This document shows positions 1-11,784 of a DNA stretch of 64,000 bases, piece by piece (the stretch's first letter is position 1; every line of letters begins with the position of its first letter). The DNA is taken from the NCBI GenBank assembly GCA_018340805.1, contig JACMZG010001913.1:25182145-25246144 (forward strand). Reading direction: 5' to 3'. Below the pieces are notes generated by a model. The model was not told where the DNA came from. It saw only the letters and a list, made by a program, of their open reading frames with translations, and searched no databases. The position numbers were made by a program, and so were the translations under genes. The DNA comes from Microvelia longipes (taxonomy: Eukaryota > Arthropoda > Insecta > Hemiptera > Veliidae).

Positions 1-190
1 AAAAGTTTAAAGAAATTATCATTATCTTATTTTATAAGAAATATGATGTAGTGTTTATATAGACAAGTAAAAGACAAAAAAAATAAAGTTAAAAATAAAA
101 ACAAATTTAAAAGTTATAAAAACAATTGAGTAATAAATAAAATAAAAAGTTTCTGACCATCTTTATTAAATTAATAATTTTAAAAAGGTA

Positions 191-636
191 TTATTTTAGT
201 GCTAAAGATTTTAACGATTTCATGGAGCAATGAAAAATATCAGTTTTGCTTAAATATCTATTGGCTGACTTTTGCAGACGTACAAGTGGAGAATTCATAC
301 TATAATTAGTCCCTGTAAACTTATTGTCAATGTGAAAAATAAAGGGTGAGCGAGTAGAGTGTGAGGGAATTCGGAAGTTAAGATAAGACAATAATTCAGG
401 ACTATCAATAAATCCATGAATCAATTTATATAAAAATAAGAGGTCACTACATATTCTTCGATTTTCTAAAGACTTTAAGTTCAGTTGTTTCATGACAGGC
501 TCATAGTCATAAGGAATAGGAAAAGGGGGAGGAGCAATACCTTGTTTGTAATTAAAAATCTTAAATACTTATGTTGAATTTTTTCCACAGAGTGGATAGA
601 TATTTGATAAAAAGGTGACCAAACAGGTGAGGCAAC
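191..636 (-). pseudogene. CR1/Jockey-type reverse transcriptase, C-terminal fragment
   Basis: Remnant of a non-LTR retrotransposon ORF2. Read on the minus strand from about 636, the translation gives an ASPVW-SP-Y motif followed by SVEKIQHKYLRF. About 80 bp further, after a single-base shift of frame, it continues in an open frame (493-191) with LKSLENRR and LLFLYKLI. These are the standard landmarks of the region downstream of the catalytic RT domain in CR1/Jockey-clade elements. The finger, palm and endonuclease parts are absent. The fragment is cut off sharply at about 633-636, where an unrelated repeat starts. It cannot be functional. The clade is judged from motif style only. Confidence 0.75.
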
Positions 637-1385
637 TTCATGCATAAATAATTACTGTTGTAAGATGTCAATGTCATTAACTCAATTTATGTTAAAAACC
701 AAATAATCTGTCAATATATAACTGTGCGAGAGACACCTAGGAAATATAACAAGCAAAATGCAATACTACACCTGGGATTTGTTCCATCATTCGACATTTG
801 TATTCATTGATGGCTCTACATAATGTCATGCCCCACGTTTCGTCACGTGTAGGGTGCCGACGGAGCCTGAACTCACTGTAACCTTTAATTAAAATTCCAA
901 AGAATATAATGTGAAGTATTTACCAGAGATGAGCGGTGCTCTCTTACCACCATCATGCTTGGCAAGCAAAACATGCATTATTTGATACTACCAAGTTTTG
1001 AAAAACATAAATCCTCCCACAATATAACTGATCGAGAGACACCTAGGAAATGTAACTTGCTAAATGCAATGCTACAAATTACTTATGTTCATAAAATGAT
1101 ATTGTAATGTCAAACTTTATGACTCATAACAACTGCGAAGCTATGTCCACCTCAAGAAAGTCAAGTTTCATTACGGTGAAGCCTCCACGAGCATCTGTCG
1201 CAACCTTTGTGCGACTGTAGTCATAATATTTTATTCTTAATTAGGATTTAAACTTGTATTAAACTTTTCTTTCATTGTTAAAATTCTATATTATAATAAA
1301 ATTTAGTGAAATTGATTCTTTTATTTTATTCTAATTTCTCTACGACCTACACCAAGTTAGGAGGTTTGTCATATAGGTGCCTTTG
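633..1385 (+). repeat. Gene-derived repeat family, copy 1 (3' part, left arm of inverted pair)
   Basis: This arm matches the reverse complement of about 2,853-4,003 almost base for base, apart from a MITE inserted in the other arm. It starts abruptly inside the family's coding-like part (at CAACTTCATGC). It runs through a block at about 1,130-1,210 resembling the second exon-like block of the copies at 25.7 and 26.7 kb, and ends in an AATAAA-rich tail near TCTACGACCTACACCAA. It is almost certainly non-coding here. The family's function is not recognised. An inverted duplication or two insertions in opposite orientation could explain the pair. Confidence 0.7.
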
Positions 1386-2852
1386 TTCAGTCAAACACAT
1401 ACCTGACTGAGGTGTCCATTAGTGTCAAGGCAGACAGCATACAAATTTGTGATAAAATTTGTTGTTAAAAATAGTTTTCTCGTGTTTTGAATCGAGAGAG
1501 GCATCACATGTGTGGTTCCCAGACTTCTCAGGATATATGAATGAATTTTCTCGTAAACCTCGTTACCTCAAATAGCTGATGCAATTTTAAACTTAACCAG
1601 TAAAAAGACAACAGCTCTCAGTTGATAGAAGATTATTGTTTAATATATTATCGCCAATTTTTGAATACAATTTGAGCGTAACAGTTGCTACTACCACCCG
1701 TAGTGGTTCCCGCAAGGGTTATCACTGATGAGTGATAACCCATGTGATAGCCTGGGTTATCACAAGGCTCTAAACGGGCATTATTATTATTATTTTAGGG
1801 CAATAGAATGCCGTGTTTCTATTTGCTGGTATAGCGAATTTAATGAAACTTGAGATATGACTTCTAATGTAATTCACATGTATAGTTCATGGCAGCTTCC
1901 TCTTCGCCAGGTTTTATTTATAAAGACTTCAATTATTGAGAGGGTTATAATATCACAAACTACAAAATGACAATTACTGTATCCACAGAAGCCATCTGCA
2001 TTTGATTTACAGTAGGTATGACTGATCCTTTTTTCAGTCTAAATCTTTTTGTGGTAGAACATTATGAATTCTAGTAGCATCTAAAATTTCAATTTGATAA
2101 TTTTATATTGTTAGAAATGTGCAATACTATACTAATAATACTTACCTGAACATAAAAAAGTCTCAGAAGAAAATTGAGACGATTCCTCCAATTTTTATGT
2201 ATACATGATAAGCGAAAAATAGGGCAGATATCAATCATGAGTCTGTTTAAATTGTAGAAAAAAATTGAGTAGTCATGAGTCTGTTTTTTGAACAATTCCT
2301 TTATTTACAAGTATACATACAAAAAGAAAAAGGAATACAAAAAAGTTAACACAAAAGTATACAAGTAACCCACAAGGCAAAGCCTGAGGGGGGGGGGGGG
2401 GGGTAGAAATTGTAGATAAACAGATCTTTCAATGAGAAATAAAATAGTGATGTGCCAAATTGACTTTTAAACCGATTTTATATGAGTCGACTCAACAGAT
2501 AATCGACTTAAGTCGATAGTTGATTCAAATCGCTTGATCTGATTGAAGTCGATTCGTTCAATTCAACTTGATTCAACTCAAATAAATAAAAGTTGAAGCA
2601 ATAAGTAGATTTAATTTGACATGAGTAGGTACAAGCTGACATAGGTAATTTAAAATCAAAACTAGTCAAATGATTAACTTGGGCCAACTAAAATTATATA
2701 TTCAAGTTAACTTAATTAGTCTTGTACCGACAGGAATATACATTCTATAAATGTAAAAATAAAAACAAAGCATACTTGAGTTTATTTAAATCAGACTTAA
2801 GCCCATATGAATCAACTAATATCTACTTCAATCGAGTCGATAGGGTCACCCT
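1386..2852. other. Spacer between the arms of the inverted pair, no gene seen
   Basis: No supportable ORF. The stretch holds a compact hairpin at 1,716-1,741 (GGGTTATCACT, loop GATG, then the complement), with a further GGGTTATCAC copy at 1,754-1,763. There is a possible retrotransposon 3' end on the minus strand at 2,282-2,385 (CCTTTATTTACAAGTATAC) and a run of 16 G at 2,388-2,403. A low-complexity zone at 2,470-2,600 is built from variants of TCGACTT and GATTCAA. Confidence 0.5.
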
Positions 2853-4240
2853 GGCTCCTATATGACAAACCTCCTAAATTGGTGTAGGTCGTAGAGAAAT
2901 TAGAATAAAATAAAAGAATCAATTTCACTAAATTTTATTATAATATACAATTTTAACAATGAAAGAAAAGTTTAATACAAGTTTAAATCCTAATTAAGAA
3001 TAAAATATTATGACTACAGTCGCACAAAGGTTGCGACAGATGCTGAAGGCTTCACCGTAATGAAACTTGACTTTCTTGAGGTGGGCATAGCTTCGCAGTT
3101 GTTATGAGTCATAAAGTTTGACATTACAATATCATTTTATGAACATAAGTAATTTGTAGCATTGCATTTAGCAAGTTACATTTCCTAGGTGTCTCTCGAT
3201 CAGTTATATTGTGGGAGTATTTATGTTTTTCAAAACTCGGTAGTATCAAATGATACATGTTTTGCTTGCCAAGCATGATGGTGGTAAGAGAGCACCGCTC
3301 ATCTCTGGTAAATACTTCACATTATATTCTTTGGAATTTTAATTAAAGGTTACAGTGAGTTCAGGCTCCGTCGGCACCCTACACGTGACGAAACGTGGGG
3401 CATGACATTATGTAGAGCCATCAATGAATACAAATGTCGAATGATGGAACAAATCCCAGGTGTAGTATTGCATTTTGCTTGTTATATTTCCTAGGTGTCT
3501 CTCGCACAGTTATATATTGACAGATTATTTGGTTTTTAACATACAGTGTATCGTTAAGTATAAAAATCCCCAAGGTCATAAGCATTTTGGGGATCGACCA
3601 ATCAGAGAAGCCACTGCCAACCCCTCTCTTGAAAGAGAAAAAAAATTCCCTACTCCCATAACCCCTGTAGGGAAATAACCTCCTTCCCGGCATTCGTTCA
3701 CTTCGTTTGTGGTTCTTCTTGTGTTTATTATTTCCCTTCACAATTCATTTTTTCCACATTTGCATACTTCCTAAATAATAAAACTACACAAAAGAAATGT
3801 AGAAACATCGCCAAGAAAACACGGGTAACATAACCTGATTTGTTTACAAAGTTTTTTCCCCACTGCCTTTTTGTAGGGATTTTTTTTTTTAGAATCGGTG
3901 GTGCCTAAACTGAGCTGTCAATATTTTTAAAGTTGTCGATACACTGTAAATTGAGTTAATGACATTGACATCTTACAACAGTAATTATTTATGCATGAAG
4001 TTGATTCAACTTGTGCCAATGTCTCCATGCATCCTTTATCAGTGAACAAAAATCTAGCATGCACGTCTTCTAGATTATAAAAATGAATAGAAGATGTTGA
4101 CATTTCACTTAAATTATGCACGGCATCAATGCACAGAAGTGACTTGAGCAACTTATCAACAAAGTTACTAATATTCCATACCACAAATGCTGATATACAT
4201 ACTTCTTTCAGTATAAACAAATTACCTTTGTCGTTGAAAC
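2853..4240 (-). pseudogene. Gene-derived repeat family, copy 2 (longest coding-like copy)
   Basis: Read on the minus strand from about 4,238, an open frame of about 100 codons begins FNDKGNLFILKEV and includes FVDKLLKSLLCID and TDKGCMETLAQVE. A 403-bp MITE interrupts the frame. It resumes for a few codons and then stops. The same nucleotides, with stop codons, recur on the plus strand near 26,350-26,560 and more weakly near 25,310-25,640. A second conserved block follows further along (about 3,050-3,110), then an AATAAA-rich 3' tail. Conservation of a reading frame in one copy and its decay in others points to a former coding gene spread in several copies. I do not recognise the protein. It could be a transposon-encoded or a duplicated host gene. 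Confidence 0.6.
3544..3946. mobile_element. 403-bp MITE, copy 1 (TIR CAGTGTATCG, TA target)
   Basis: The ends are perfect 10-bp inverted repeats, CAGTGTATCG and CGATACACTG, flanked by TA on both sides (3,542-3,543 and 3,947-3,948). A second copy lies at 53,725-54,126 in the opposite orientation. The paralogous arm near 680-700 carries the uninterrupted sequence with a single TA, so the insertion and its TA duplication are directly visible. The TA target suggests mobilisation by a Tc1/mariner-type (IS630-related) transposase. There is no coding capacity; the ORFs across it are fortuitous. Confidence 0.9.
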
Positions 4241-4629
4241 CAATAATATACGATATTATCTTAATAAGAAGTCAAAAATAGTACAAAAACACCAGAAACA
4301 AACGAGTGCAAAATGTAAACAAAAACATTAGATTTTGCTACCGTATTTATTTCAGAAAAATCTACTAAACCTCACTGATTTTGTTTCTTTTCGATAATAT
4401 AGATGTCCAACTTACGATTTCATAACATTTCAAGAGTTAAATAATATGAATTATATTAATAAAAATAAAAAACGAAGGGTCCAAAATGCAAAAAAAAGGT
4501 CACTTTTCACTGCCGTATTTTTTTTAGAAAAATCAAGCAAACCACACTTGTTTTCTTTTCACACTTAAGGTAAAAAATAATTTTCGAGTGGTGTGTGGTT
4601 TTTGATGTTTTTTGGGATGCTGAATTTAA
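4241..4629. other. AT-rich intergenic, no feature seen
   Basis: AT-rich sequence with short homopolymers. I see no gene, RNA or clear repeat boundary. Confidence 0.5.
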
Positions 4630-5045
4630 TAAAACCCTAATGCTTTCAGAACTATTTCATTTTATTTTGGCCCCAACCATTTTTAACCCTTTGACAAAAT
4701 GTTGAATATCTCAAAATTCGTATTTTTAAAAATTCTGAAGAAATAATTTTGTGTTCTCTAATCAGGCACTTGGTAGTACCCAAAGCCCCAATATATTTTG
4801 ATGTAAAATGGCATATGAATGACAGATGTAAATTAATCTCTCTTCGATCTAACTTCAAATGTTAAAGAGTGTCAAGATCATGATGCCCATGATTTCCTAT
4901 AAATATAGGCTATATTTGGGATTTTTCAGACTTTTTAAAAATACGAATTTTGAGATATTCAACATTTTTTTCAAAAAAAGGGGCTCGTCGTCAAAGGGCA
5001 AAAATGACATCAAATAGCACTGAAATCCTTAGGGTTTAGCTACAA
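4630..5045. repeat. Foldback (MITE-like) element
   Basis: Two imperfect inverted arms of roughly 110 bp: the segment around 4,675-4,738 (CCCTTTGAC, GTTGAATATCTCAAAATTCG) returns in reverse complement at about 4,925-5,020. The outer part, AAACCCTAA, also matches. The loop is about 190 bp. No target duplication could be set with confidence. Confidence 0.6.
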
Positions 5046-5708
5046 ATCAAAAGTGGAATGAAATTTTTATATTTGCGACTTTTAGAGACAATTATTGACA
5101 ACTATTTTGTTAGCCTGGCAACCAGACATCAATCTGTCAACTATTTTAATTTTAACACACTCTTCATCCTTCATTCCTGTTAGCATTTGTGTGGACCCTG
5201 TCTCTTCATTATGATTGTAACTTGTAGAGTGGTGTACCCATCTTTGCCATAATAACAACCTCATAAGTGTAATTTTCTGGTTGAAAATGAATATGACCTT
5301 CTTAGACTGAATTAATTATTTCTTCTTAAAGTACCTATTTCAGCTGTCAAAAGTTATGCCATAGCTGCTGCTCATTTAGTTGTCATTAATAGGAACAACA
5401 CCTGCAACAAGAACAGTTTTATAAGAGGCTTATCGAAAAGCCATCAAAAAGATAAAACTCATACTCATCTTACATGTATAATACATTTAAGAGGGGGAGG
5501 GTGTGTAAGTGTGAAATGTTTCACAATTACATCATATATTTGAGTATAAGTGTCCAAAAGTTGACTTAATAAATACTATCAGTCACACATCAGTTGTAGT
5601 ACTCATTATTATAATAATAAGTAAAATAACTACATAAACATAATGTAATGTATTTGTGAAATAAATAAAAGGCATCAATCTATCCCTATGTTATGAAGCA
5701 TCGTTAAA
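5046..5708. other. Intergenic, nothing recognised
   Basis: No ORF with coding character and no repeat structure seen in this stretch. Confidence 0.4.
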
Positions 5709-6178
5709 AGTTGACAGCGTGTGAAAATAATGTGAGGAAGCCAATGAGGTTAGTCTTGGATATTAAACCACGCCCACAACTTCACATCAGGCCAACTTCC
5801 TTAGTTCCACAGCACTATTTTCACACGATGTCAACTGGTTTTAAAAGTGGAATAGAATCAACAAGTGGATTTACAAGTGTGTTTCGGGCAGTGATATTGT
5901 CCACAGATCTCTAAAAAAGAATGTTTTGTTCACTAGGGTTGTTATTAGCATTGTTGATACAATTAAAATTAACAGTCTGTCATCGTGTCTGTCCCATCTT
6001 CTTTGCTCTAATCGGACAGTATAGATTATAGTATGACACATAGTTAAAGTCATTTGACAGTGTGAGAAATAGTGTTGAAGTATTAATGAGAATGGCCTGA
6101 TATGAAATTGAGGGTGTGGTTTAACATCCAGAATTAACCTCATTGGCTCCCTCACATTATTTTCTCACCTTACAACAT
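5709..6178. repeat. Inverted repeat pair (about 120-bp arms)
   Basis: The arm 5,709-5,832 (GCCAATGAGGTTA, ATTAAACCAC, CATCAGGCC) returns as the reverse complement at about 6,050-6,178, with roughly 80-85 % identity by eye. The loop is about 220 bp. This is consistent with a decayed foldback or long-TIR MITE. The two ORFs over it are the two strands of the arms, not genes. Confidence 0.6.
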
Positions 6179-7096
6179 ATTTTAACAGTGTGTCATACTA
6201 TATACAGTTCAAATGGTTCAGACAGTGAATTTAATAGAGCACTTAATATCAAAGTTTTATGAATACAACTTGGTTTTTATTTATACAACTTTACTCAATA
6301 CGATCCATGGATTTAATATGCTGCGTGTACGCAGTATTTGTTAATAAACTCATTCCACTACTAGCAAACAAATTTATTCACAACTTATCTGAAAGCTGAT
6401 TTACAACCTTTAACCTTATCCTAAACAAAAGCACAATAATAATAATAATTACCTTTATATAATTTAAGTAATATCGAAGCTCCTGCTTTTAATTTAAGTA
6501 ATATCCAGAGTGTTTTCCACGAGACGCTGTTACTACTGTATTCTAAGTAAGATAACACTTTCAACAAAAACTTGCTAATTTCCCAGTGAATATCCTGTAC
6601 TGCCGTACACTTTTAATAGCTGTACAGGCTGTAACGTTTAACTGCACACACAGCAGTTAAACGTTTTAAGCACGATATTAAGTACTAACATAGATTAACA
6701 ATATTAAAGAACACCACTAAAAGAAACCCAAGAATAAAAAATAAAAGAACATTTTTGATCAGTTATCATTACCGCCTATAATTAAAAATCATACTAACTA
6801 GCAATACACCGTAAGTTGCACCAAAAGTTGACACAACGTTCTGTAGCTACAGCTAGAGTGCCTGTATAATCATACAGGCATTCTGCCTGATTATACAGGC
6901 ACTCTAGCTACAGCCAGTTATTTACTTATTATATTATTACTTATTATTTTTTACTCTTTTTAAGTTTCTTGAATATAACACTATTTAAATAAGGTGGACT
7001 CTAGATAGTACAATTGAAACAAGGATGTGGTGACGGAGTCGCCACACCTGGTTAGTCAGTAAAATAGTCAAAAATCTACTTAAGCTGTTAGTGTAT
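6179..7096. other. Intergenic with several short hairpins
   Basis: No gene. A hairpin with 21-bp perfect arms lies at 6,851-6,871 and 6,889-6,909 (CTAGAGTGCCTGTATAATC). A smaller one lies near 6,630-6,664 (GTTTAACTGC and GCAGTTAAAC). These look like remains of foldback elements. Confidence 0.5.
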
Positions 7097-7213
7097 AGTG
7101 TATACTAAAGTGATGTAGAAATTCATACAGTAGGGGTGGGGGCGCGGGACAAACGTGTGTCCCCCCGCCCCGACCCAAACTGTATGAATTTCTACATCAC
7201 TTTAGTGTATACT
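7097..7213. repeat. Perfect 35-bp-arm hairpin with G-rich/C-rich loop
   Basis: Arms 7,097-7,131 and 7,179-7,213 are exact reverse complements (including TAAAGTGATGTAGAAATTC). The loop contains GGGGTGGGGGCG and a C-rich counterpart. Diverged versions of the same arm lie at about 55,978-56,022, 56,583-56,640 and 26,160-26,225, so this is a dispersed TIR family. Confidence 0.75.
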
Positions 7214-7300
7214 GTACGCAACAAAGTATGGTTTTTGAGGGTCTGTAGCGTAAAAACGGCTATAGGTACATAAATAATGTTATATCTTTAAATGGGGTGT

Positions 7301-7490
7301 CATCGAAATCAAATCAAATCAAAAAATAACTTTATTGCCATAATAGAATTAAACATAGTATACAATAAACAATGTAATTATATAATTTGAGAATTAACAA
7401 GAATAGAGAATACACTTTAGAAAATACAATTTTAAAAAATATACTATTACTAAGGCAATCCCACTAGACTAAATCCACTGCTTGACCATC
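7301..7490 (-). mobile_element. 3' end of a non-LTR retrotransposon (TTTGA-type tail)
   Basis: On the minus strand the segment ends in GGCAATAAAGTTA followed by repeats of the TTTGA type (plus strand ATCAAATC repeated at 7,305-7,320). This is the usual tail of CR1/Jockey-clade elements that end in a short tandem repeat rather than poly(A). Only an untranslated remnant is present. The 5' limit is uncertain. Confidence 0.5.
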
Positions 7491-7574
7491 GGCCAAGCAG
7501 AAGTGGAGAAAAAGAGTTTTGAAAATGTCATTTTTGACAACTGCTTATTCTTATTCTTCCTGCATTTTTTGTTG

Positions 7575-7845
7575 ACGCACCTACAACCTAAACTACTGAA
7601 CAGATTTTGACATAAAGGACTTTTTAGATCCTTCTTATGCTCGTGTGCATTCCTAGCTCATAAAATCTCGAATTCGACGTTCTTACGCATAACGCGGAGC
7701 GAAAAACTAACCTACAGCCTAAACTACTGAACATATTTTGATATGTGGTGACTTTTTTAATTTGTCTTATGCCTGTGTGTATTCCTATACCTAATAAAAT
7801 CTTAAATTCGACATTCCTGTGCTAAACATGGAGCTAGAAACTAAG
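7575..7845. repeat. Two-copy direct repeat, about 130-bp unit
   Basis: The unit at about 7,575-7,705 (CCTACAACCTAAACTACTGAACA, TTCGACGTTC) is repeated with divergence at about 7,706-7,840 (CCTACAGCCTAAACTACTGAACA, TTCGACATTC). Its class is unknown. Confidence 0.6.
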
Positions 7846-8393
7846 CTAGCGAACGCTACTTTTATATAAATTGACCCATCTGCACTCTTTACTAATGAAT
7901 GGATTTTTGTGATTGAGGACTTATGGATATTTTCTGAATTCTATGTTGTAAGCGCCGTAGAAAACAAAGATTGAGATTGTCATATACAATACCTTTACAC
8001 TCTTTACAGCTTTATTTACTATACATATTATGTTTACTTCTGTTTTTACATAAAACAGGAGCCGTACAAAAAATCATGAAATCTTACCAAAAACCACTTA
8101 TGTGGTAAAATAGTCCCCACCAAGTCTTTGGTCCAAAAGAGCATGGAAATCAACTTTTCTGTCCTGCAAATTCATGTCCCTATTGGATGTGTCATAAGCG
8201 TTTCAAAGTGAATTCAAATTCAAATTCAAAATAAACTTTATTTTACATAAAAACTACAGGTTTTTTAACCCAAAACAGTTTTTTTAGATTTACACTTATG
8301 AGTAAATTAATAATTTTTGTACAATTTCTGCTCAAGAAAAAAAAAACATAAATAAATGAACTCATGAAGTACATAAAAAAAAAATTAAAGATA

Positions 8394-8434
<41 letters not shown>

Positions 8435-9355
8435 ATAGTCTTACAAAAAATAAAAATACTGAAAAAAAGAAAAATCATGTACATTATTTCTTACTAAAAA
8501 AATATTTAAATTAAGATACAAATCAGAGATTTAGAGTTCAGGGGGTAAGTTTACTAATTATAAAATACTTTTTATCATTTATACATAGGGCATAAACCCT
8601 GATTCTGACCTTTGAAAATTACACATTTTCATGCGAAACAGACTAACAAAACCAATTTTAAATGTAATGACTGCAATATATGCAAATATAGTAAATTAAC
8701 AATATTAACTCTATTTTGTCTTACATATCAGTCGAAGGCCAAAATCCACAAGTTTATACCCTACAGATATCTACAGATTAATAGAAAAACAAATTGTTCA
8801 CTAGATTATGCTGATGAGCTAAAAACAGCAAAAGAAGTTTTGTAATTATTAAAAAAAAAAAAAATAAAATAATAAATAATAATAACAATAATTTAACTAA
8901 AATATTGAATAAAAGGCTATTTACTTCATACAATATACTCCTGTCTCGGTTAACTATACGTTAAGAACTATTGAAAAGTTTAAAAATTTTGCCACTCATC
9001 CATCAATACAAGAAATATTTAAAAAAAAAAATATATAAGAGCTTCATGTAAATGTAAACTTCATAAAGTGTCATGTTATTTGAAAGAAAAAAAAAACATG
9101 TATAAAAATGTAGACAAAAAGTGAAAAATGTGTCTTTCAACTATTATAATTAAAGGAAAACATGAAACAATAAAGTAATTAAAATGTATAAAAAAACACT
9201 TGTAGTCATTAAATAATGAACTTTTTTTTTTAAATAGTAATTTAATAATTCCCATTGATGGTAGTAGCAAAATATCAAACCAAGAAACACATTTAAAATA
9301 AAAAGAATTATAAAAAAAAAAGATCAAAAAAAGCAATATCATGTACAAATATGTA
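7846..9355. other. AT-rich region: retro tail, A33 tract, probable 3' UTR of the element at 9.4 kb
   Basis: At 8,208-8,245 repeats of AATTCA precede ATAAACTTTATTTTAC, which looks like a minus-strand retrotransposon 3' end with a TTTGAA tail. An uninterrupted A33 tract spans 8,397-8,429. From about 8,870 to 9,355 the minus strand continues downstream of the reverse transcriptase stop and is probably its 3' UTR; no clear tail marks its end. An ORF at 8,612-8,845 has no recognisable features. Confidence 0.4.
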
Positions 9356-11784
9356 TTATATAATGGTGTATAATGTCTTTCTAAAAGTGGTCAAAGACAT
9401 ATTAAAAATGTCTAAATGGTGACAGTAAGAGTTGTATAAGGACATCATTCTGTAGACTGGAGAGTGCATGTGTCGTTCAGTTCTAGACACTGGTACATAA
9501 AACAATTCTCGTTTTCTAATTTGTCTATGAGGAGCATAGAACCCTATTGAAGATAAAAGGTGCTCATTATCTACATTATTATTGACAAGTTTGTGTAAGA
9601 AAACCAAACAACTGACTTTACGTCTGGTTTCCAGAGAATTATAAAGTAAATCTTGTCTAAAATTTGCAGATGGCATGTCTCTAGGACAACATTGTCCATA
9701 TTTCTTATAGTACAAGTACCTCAGGAATCTGTTCTGAACAACCTCTATTTGTTTTTTAGCATGCTTACTGTACGGGGCCCAAACAATAGAACAATATTCT
9801 AGTTTTGACCTTACCAATGAATTATATAATAATTTTATTGAAGTTAAATTGTCAAAATCCCTGGTATTTCTTTTAATAAAACCCAAAATTTTATAAGATT
9901 CATTTATAATTGTATTTATATGAAATTTAAAGGAAAGACTGGTGTCATAATACACTCCTAAATCCTTAATTAATTTGACTTCAGTAAGGGGTGTTTGCTC
10001 AATAAAATATTGTGGTTTTACCCAGGCTTTCTTTTTTGTAAACGTCATAAAATAGCATTTGTCTATATTTAAATTCATATTGTTCTTTTTACACCACTCT
10101 ACAACTCTGTCGAGATCAGCCTGAAGTTGACAAACTTCATTGGTATTTTTAATTGTTTTGTATAGTTTGCTGTCATCAGCAAAAAGTGATATAATTGAGT
10201 TTTGTACCACTTCAGGTAGATCATTTATCATTATCCAGAACAGATGAGGGATTTACAAATTTAGAGGAGACAGAGGACAGCTCAGTTTAGGCACCAGATC
10301 CCTCTTTGCAGATGTCATGCTTTGTACTCTCTTTTGCTTCTCTGAGAAAATGCATATGACCTACTTGACATACAGTTTTCTCTGCCAAATAAATAAGTTA
10401 TAAAAAAATTTATTACATCTTTGGAAAAATTCAATTTAATCATTTTTTGTATCAGCACATACAGATCAACTCTGTCGAATGCTTTGGCGAAATCAAGGTA
10501 AATTACATCAGCTCTTTCACCTCTCTCTATTGCATTTGATATATTTTGTGTGAATTCTAATAAATTAGTAACCGTCGATTTCTTTGGTAAAAACCCATGC
10601 TGCACAGAAGCTATTTCTCCATAAACATGACTAAAAATTTTATCATATATAATGTATTCAAATAGCTTAGCACAGGAATTTATCAAAGAAACTGGCCTAT
10701 AATTTGGTATTTTGTTAGTTTCGCCTTTTTTAAATATTGGAACAATTTTTGATTCCTTCCAAATGGTAGGAAAAACATTTAACTTAAAAGATAGATTGAA
10801 AATATGCATTAGAGGAGGTTTCAGAGCCATACCACATATTTTTAAAACATAAGTTGGAAAAGGTTCGGGACCACAAGATTTTTTAGATCTAAGTTTCCCC
10901 AGAGCATTCAAGAATTCTTTATCTGATACATCAGTAAAATTAAACATATTTAAAGTGGATTCATTAGTGTATTGTAAAGAATTTAGATCTGTATGTGCTG
11001 ATACACTCTGTACATAGACTTGTGAAAAATATTCCGCAAAACCCTGTGCTACCTTATTTCCAGTATATTTATTTTCATTCCAAAACATTTCTTTTTTATC
11101 AGATACATTAGATGCTTTTTTGGAGTTGACATAATTCCAAAAAGAATTAACATTGTTGTCCTCTATGTCACTCTGAATAGAGATCAAGTAAGAGTTATAA
11201 TCATCCAAGATTCTTTTTTTCACCCATCTCCTTAATTCCTGATATTTAATATTTTTATCACGTGACAGTTTCCTAACTCTACTTAATTTATTTTTTATTT
11301 TTATGTTTTGAATTAACTCATCAGAGTACCAGGATGGGAATGAGCTGGTTACTTTCCTGTGACTTTTGGGCACATTTTTATCAAAGACTTCATATAAAGT
11401 CTCATAGAAATTTTTAACAGCTAAATTTACATCTGAATTTATACTTATTATATTATTCCACGTTTGATTTTTTAAGTCACTAATTAAGTTGGACATATCT
11501 GCTTTATTAAAATTATAGTGAGAAATATTTAATACAGACCGATAGGCTTTATCAACTTTTAACTTTAATGAAATATTAAGTACTGGATGATGAGAGTCTT
11601 CAGCAACTATTGGACAACCTCTAGTTACTGATACCGGACTATCATCAGCTTGATCATATCCTCCTACTAATACTAAATCTAACGTTCTGTTGTTAATATT
11701 TTTAACATCATTATAAAGATTGCTATAATGAGTGAAGTTGCTAGGTTGGCAATAGTTAAGCGCCCTATTTAAATTTAGAGGCAA
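9356..11784 (-). pseudogene. CR1/Jockey-type retrotransposon ORF2 (endonuclease tail + reverse transcriptase), broken
   Basis: Two open segments on the minus strand, 11,784-10,315 (489 codons) and 10,231-9,356 (291 codons), form one interrupted ORF2. Segment 1 opens inside the C-terminal end of an APE-type endonuclease (LDLVLV near residue 35, DSHHP near 63). It passes the connector (residues 90-340) and enters the RT: YRPVSLI near 362, QHGFLPKKST near 395, and motif A LDFAKAFDRVD near 430, with the first catalytic Asp at 431. Segment 2 begins INDLP and carries the FADD box at residues 17-20, then the thumb/C-terminal region (KLEYCSIVWAPY, LETRRKVSC). The GVPQGS-type block between them (about 10,232-10,330) is replaced by foreign filler with a stop. 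ORF1 and most of the endonuclease are missing, so the copy is 5' truncated and inactive. Confidence 0.9.

Noticed and set aside
3421..3741. 106-codon minus-strand ORF and its antisense partner at 3,475-3,678
   Set aside because: They cross the end of the MITE and the inverted-repeat arm; they are fortuitous frames in mobile DNA.
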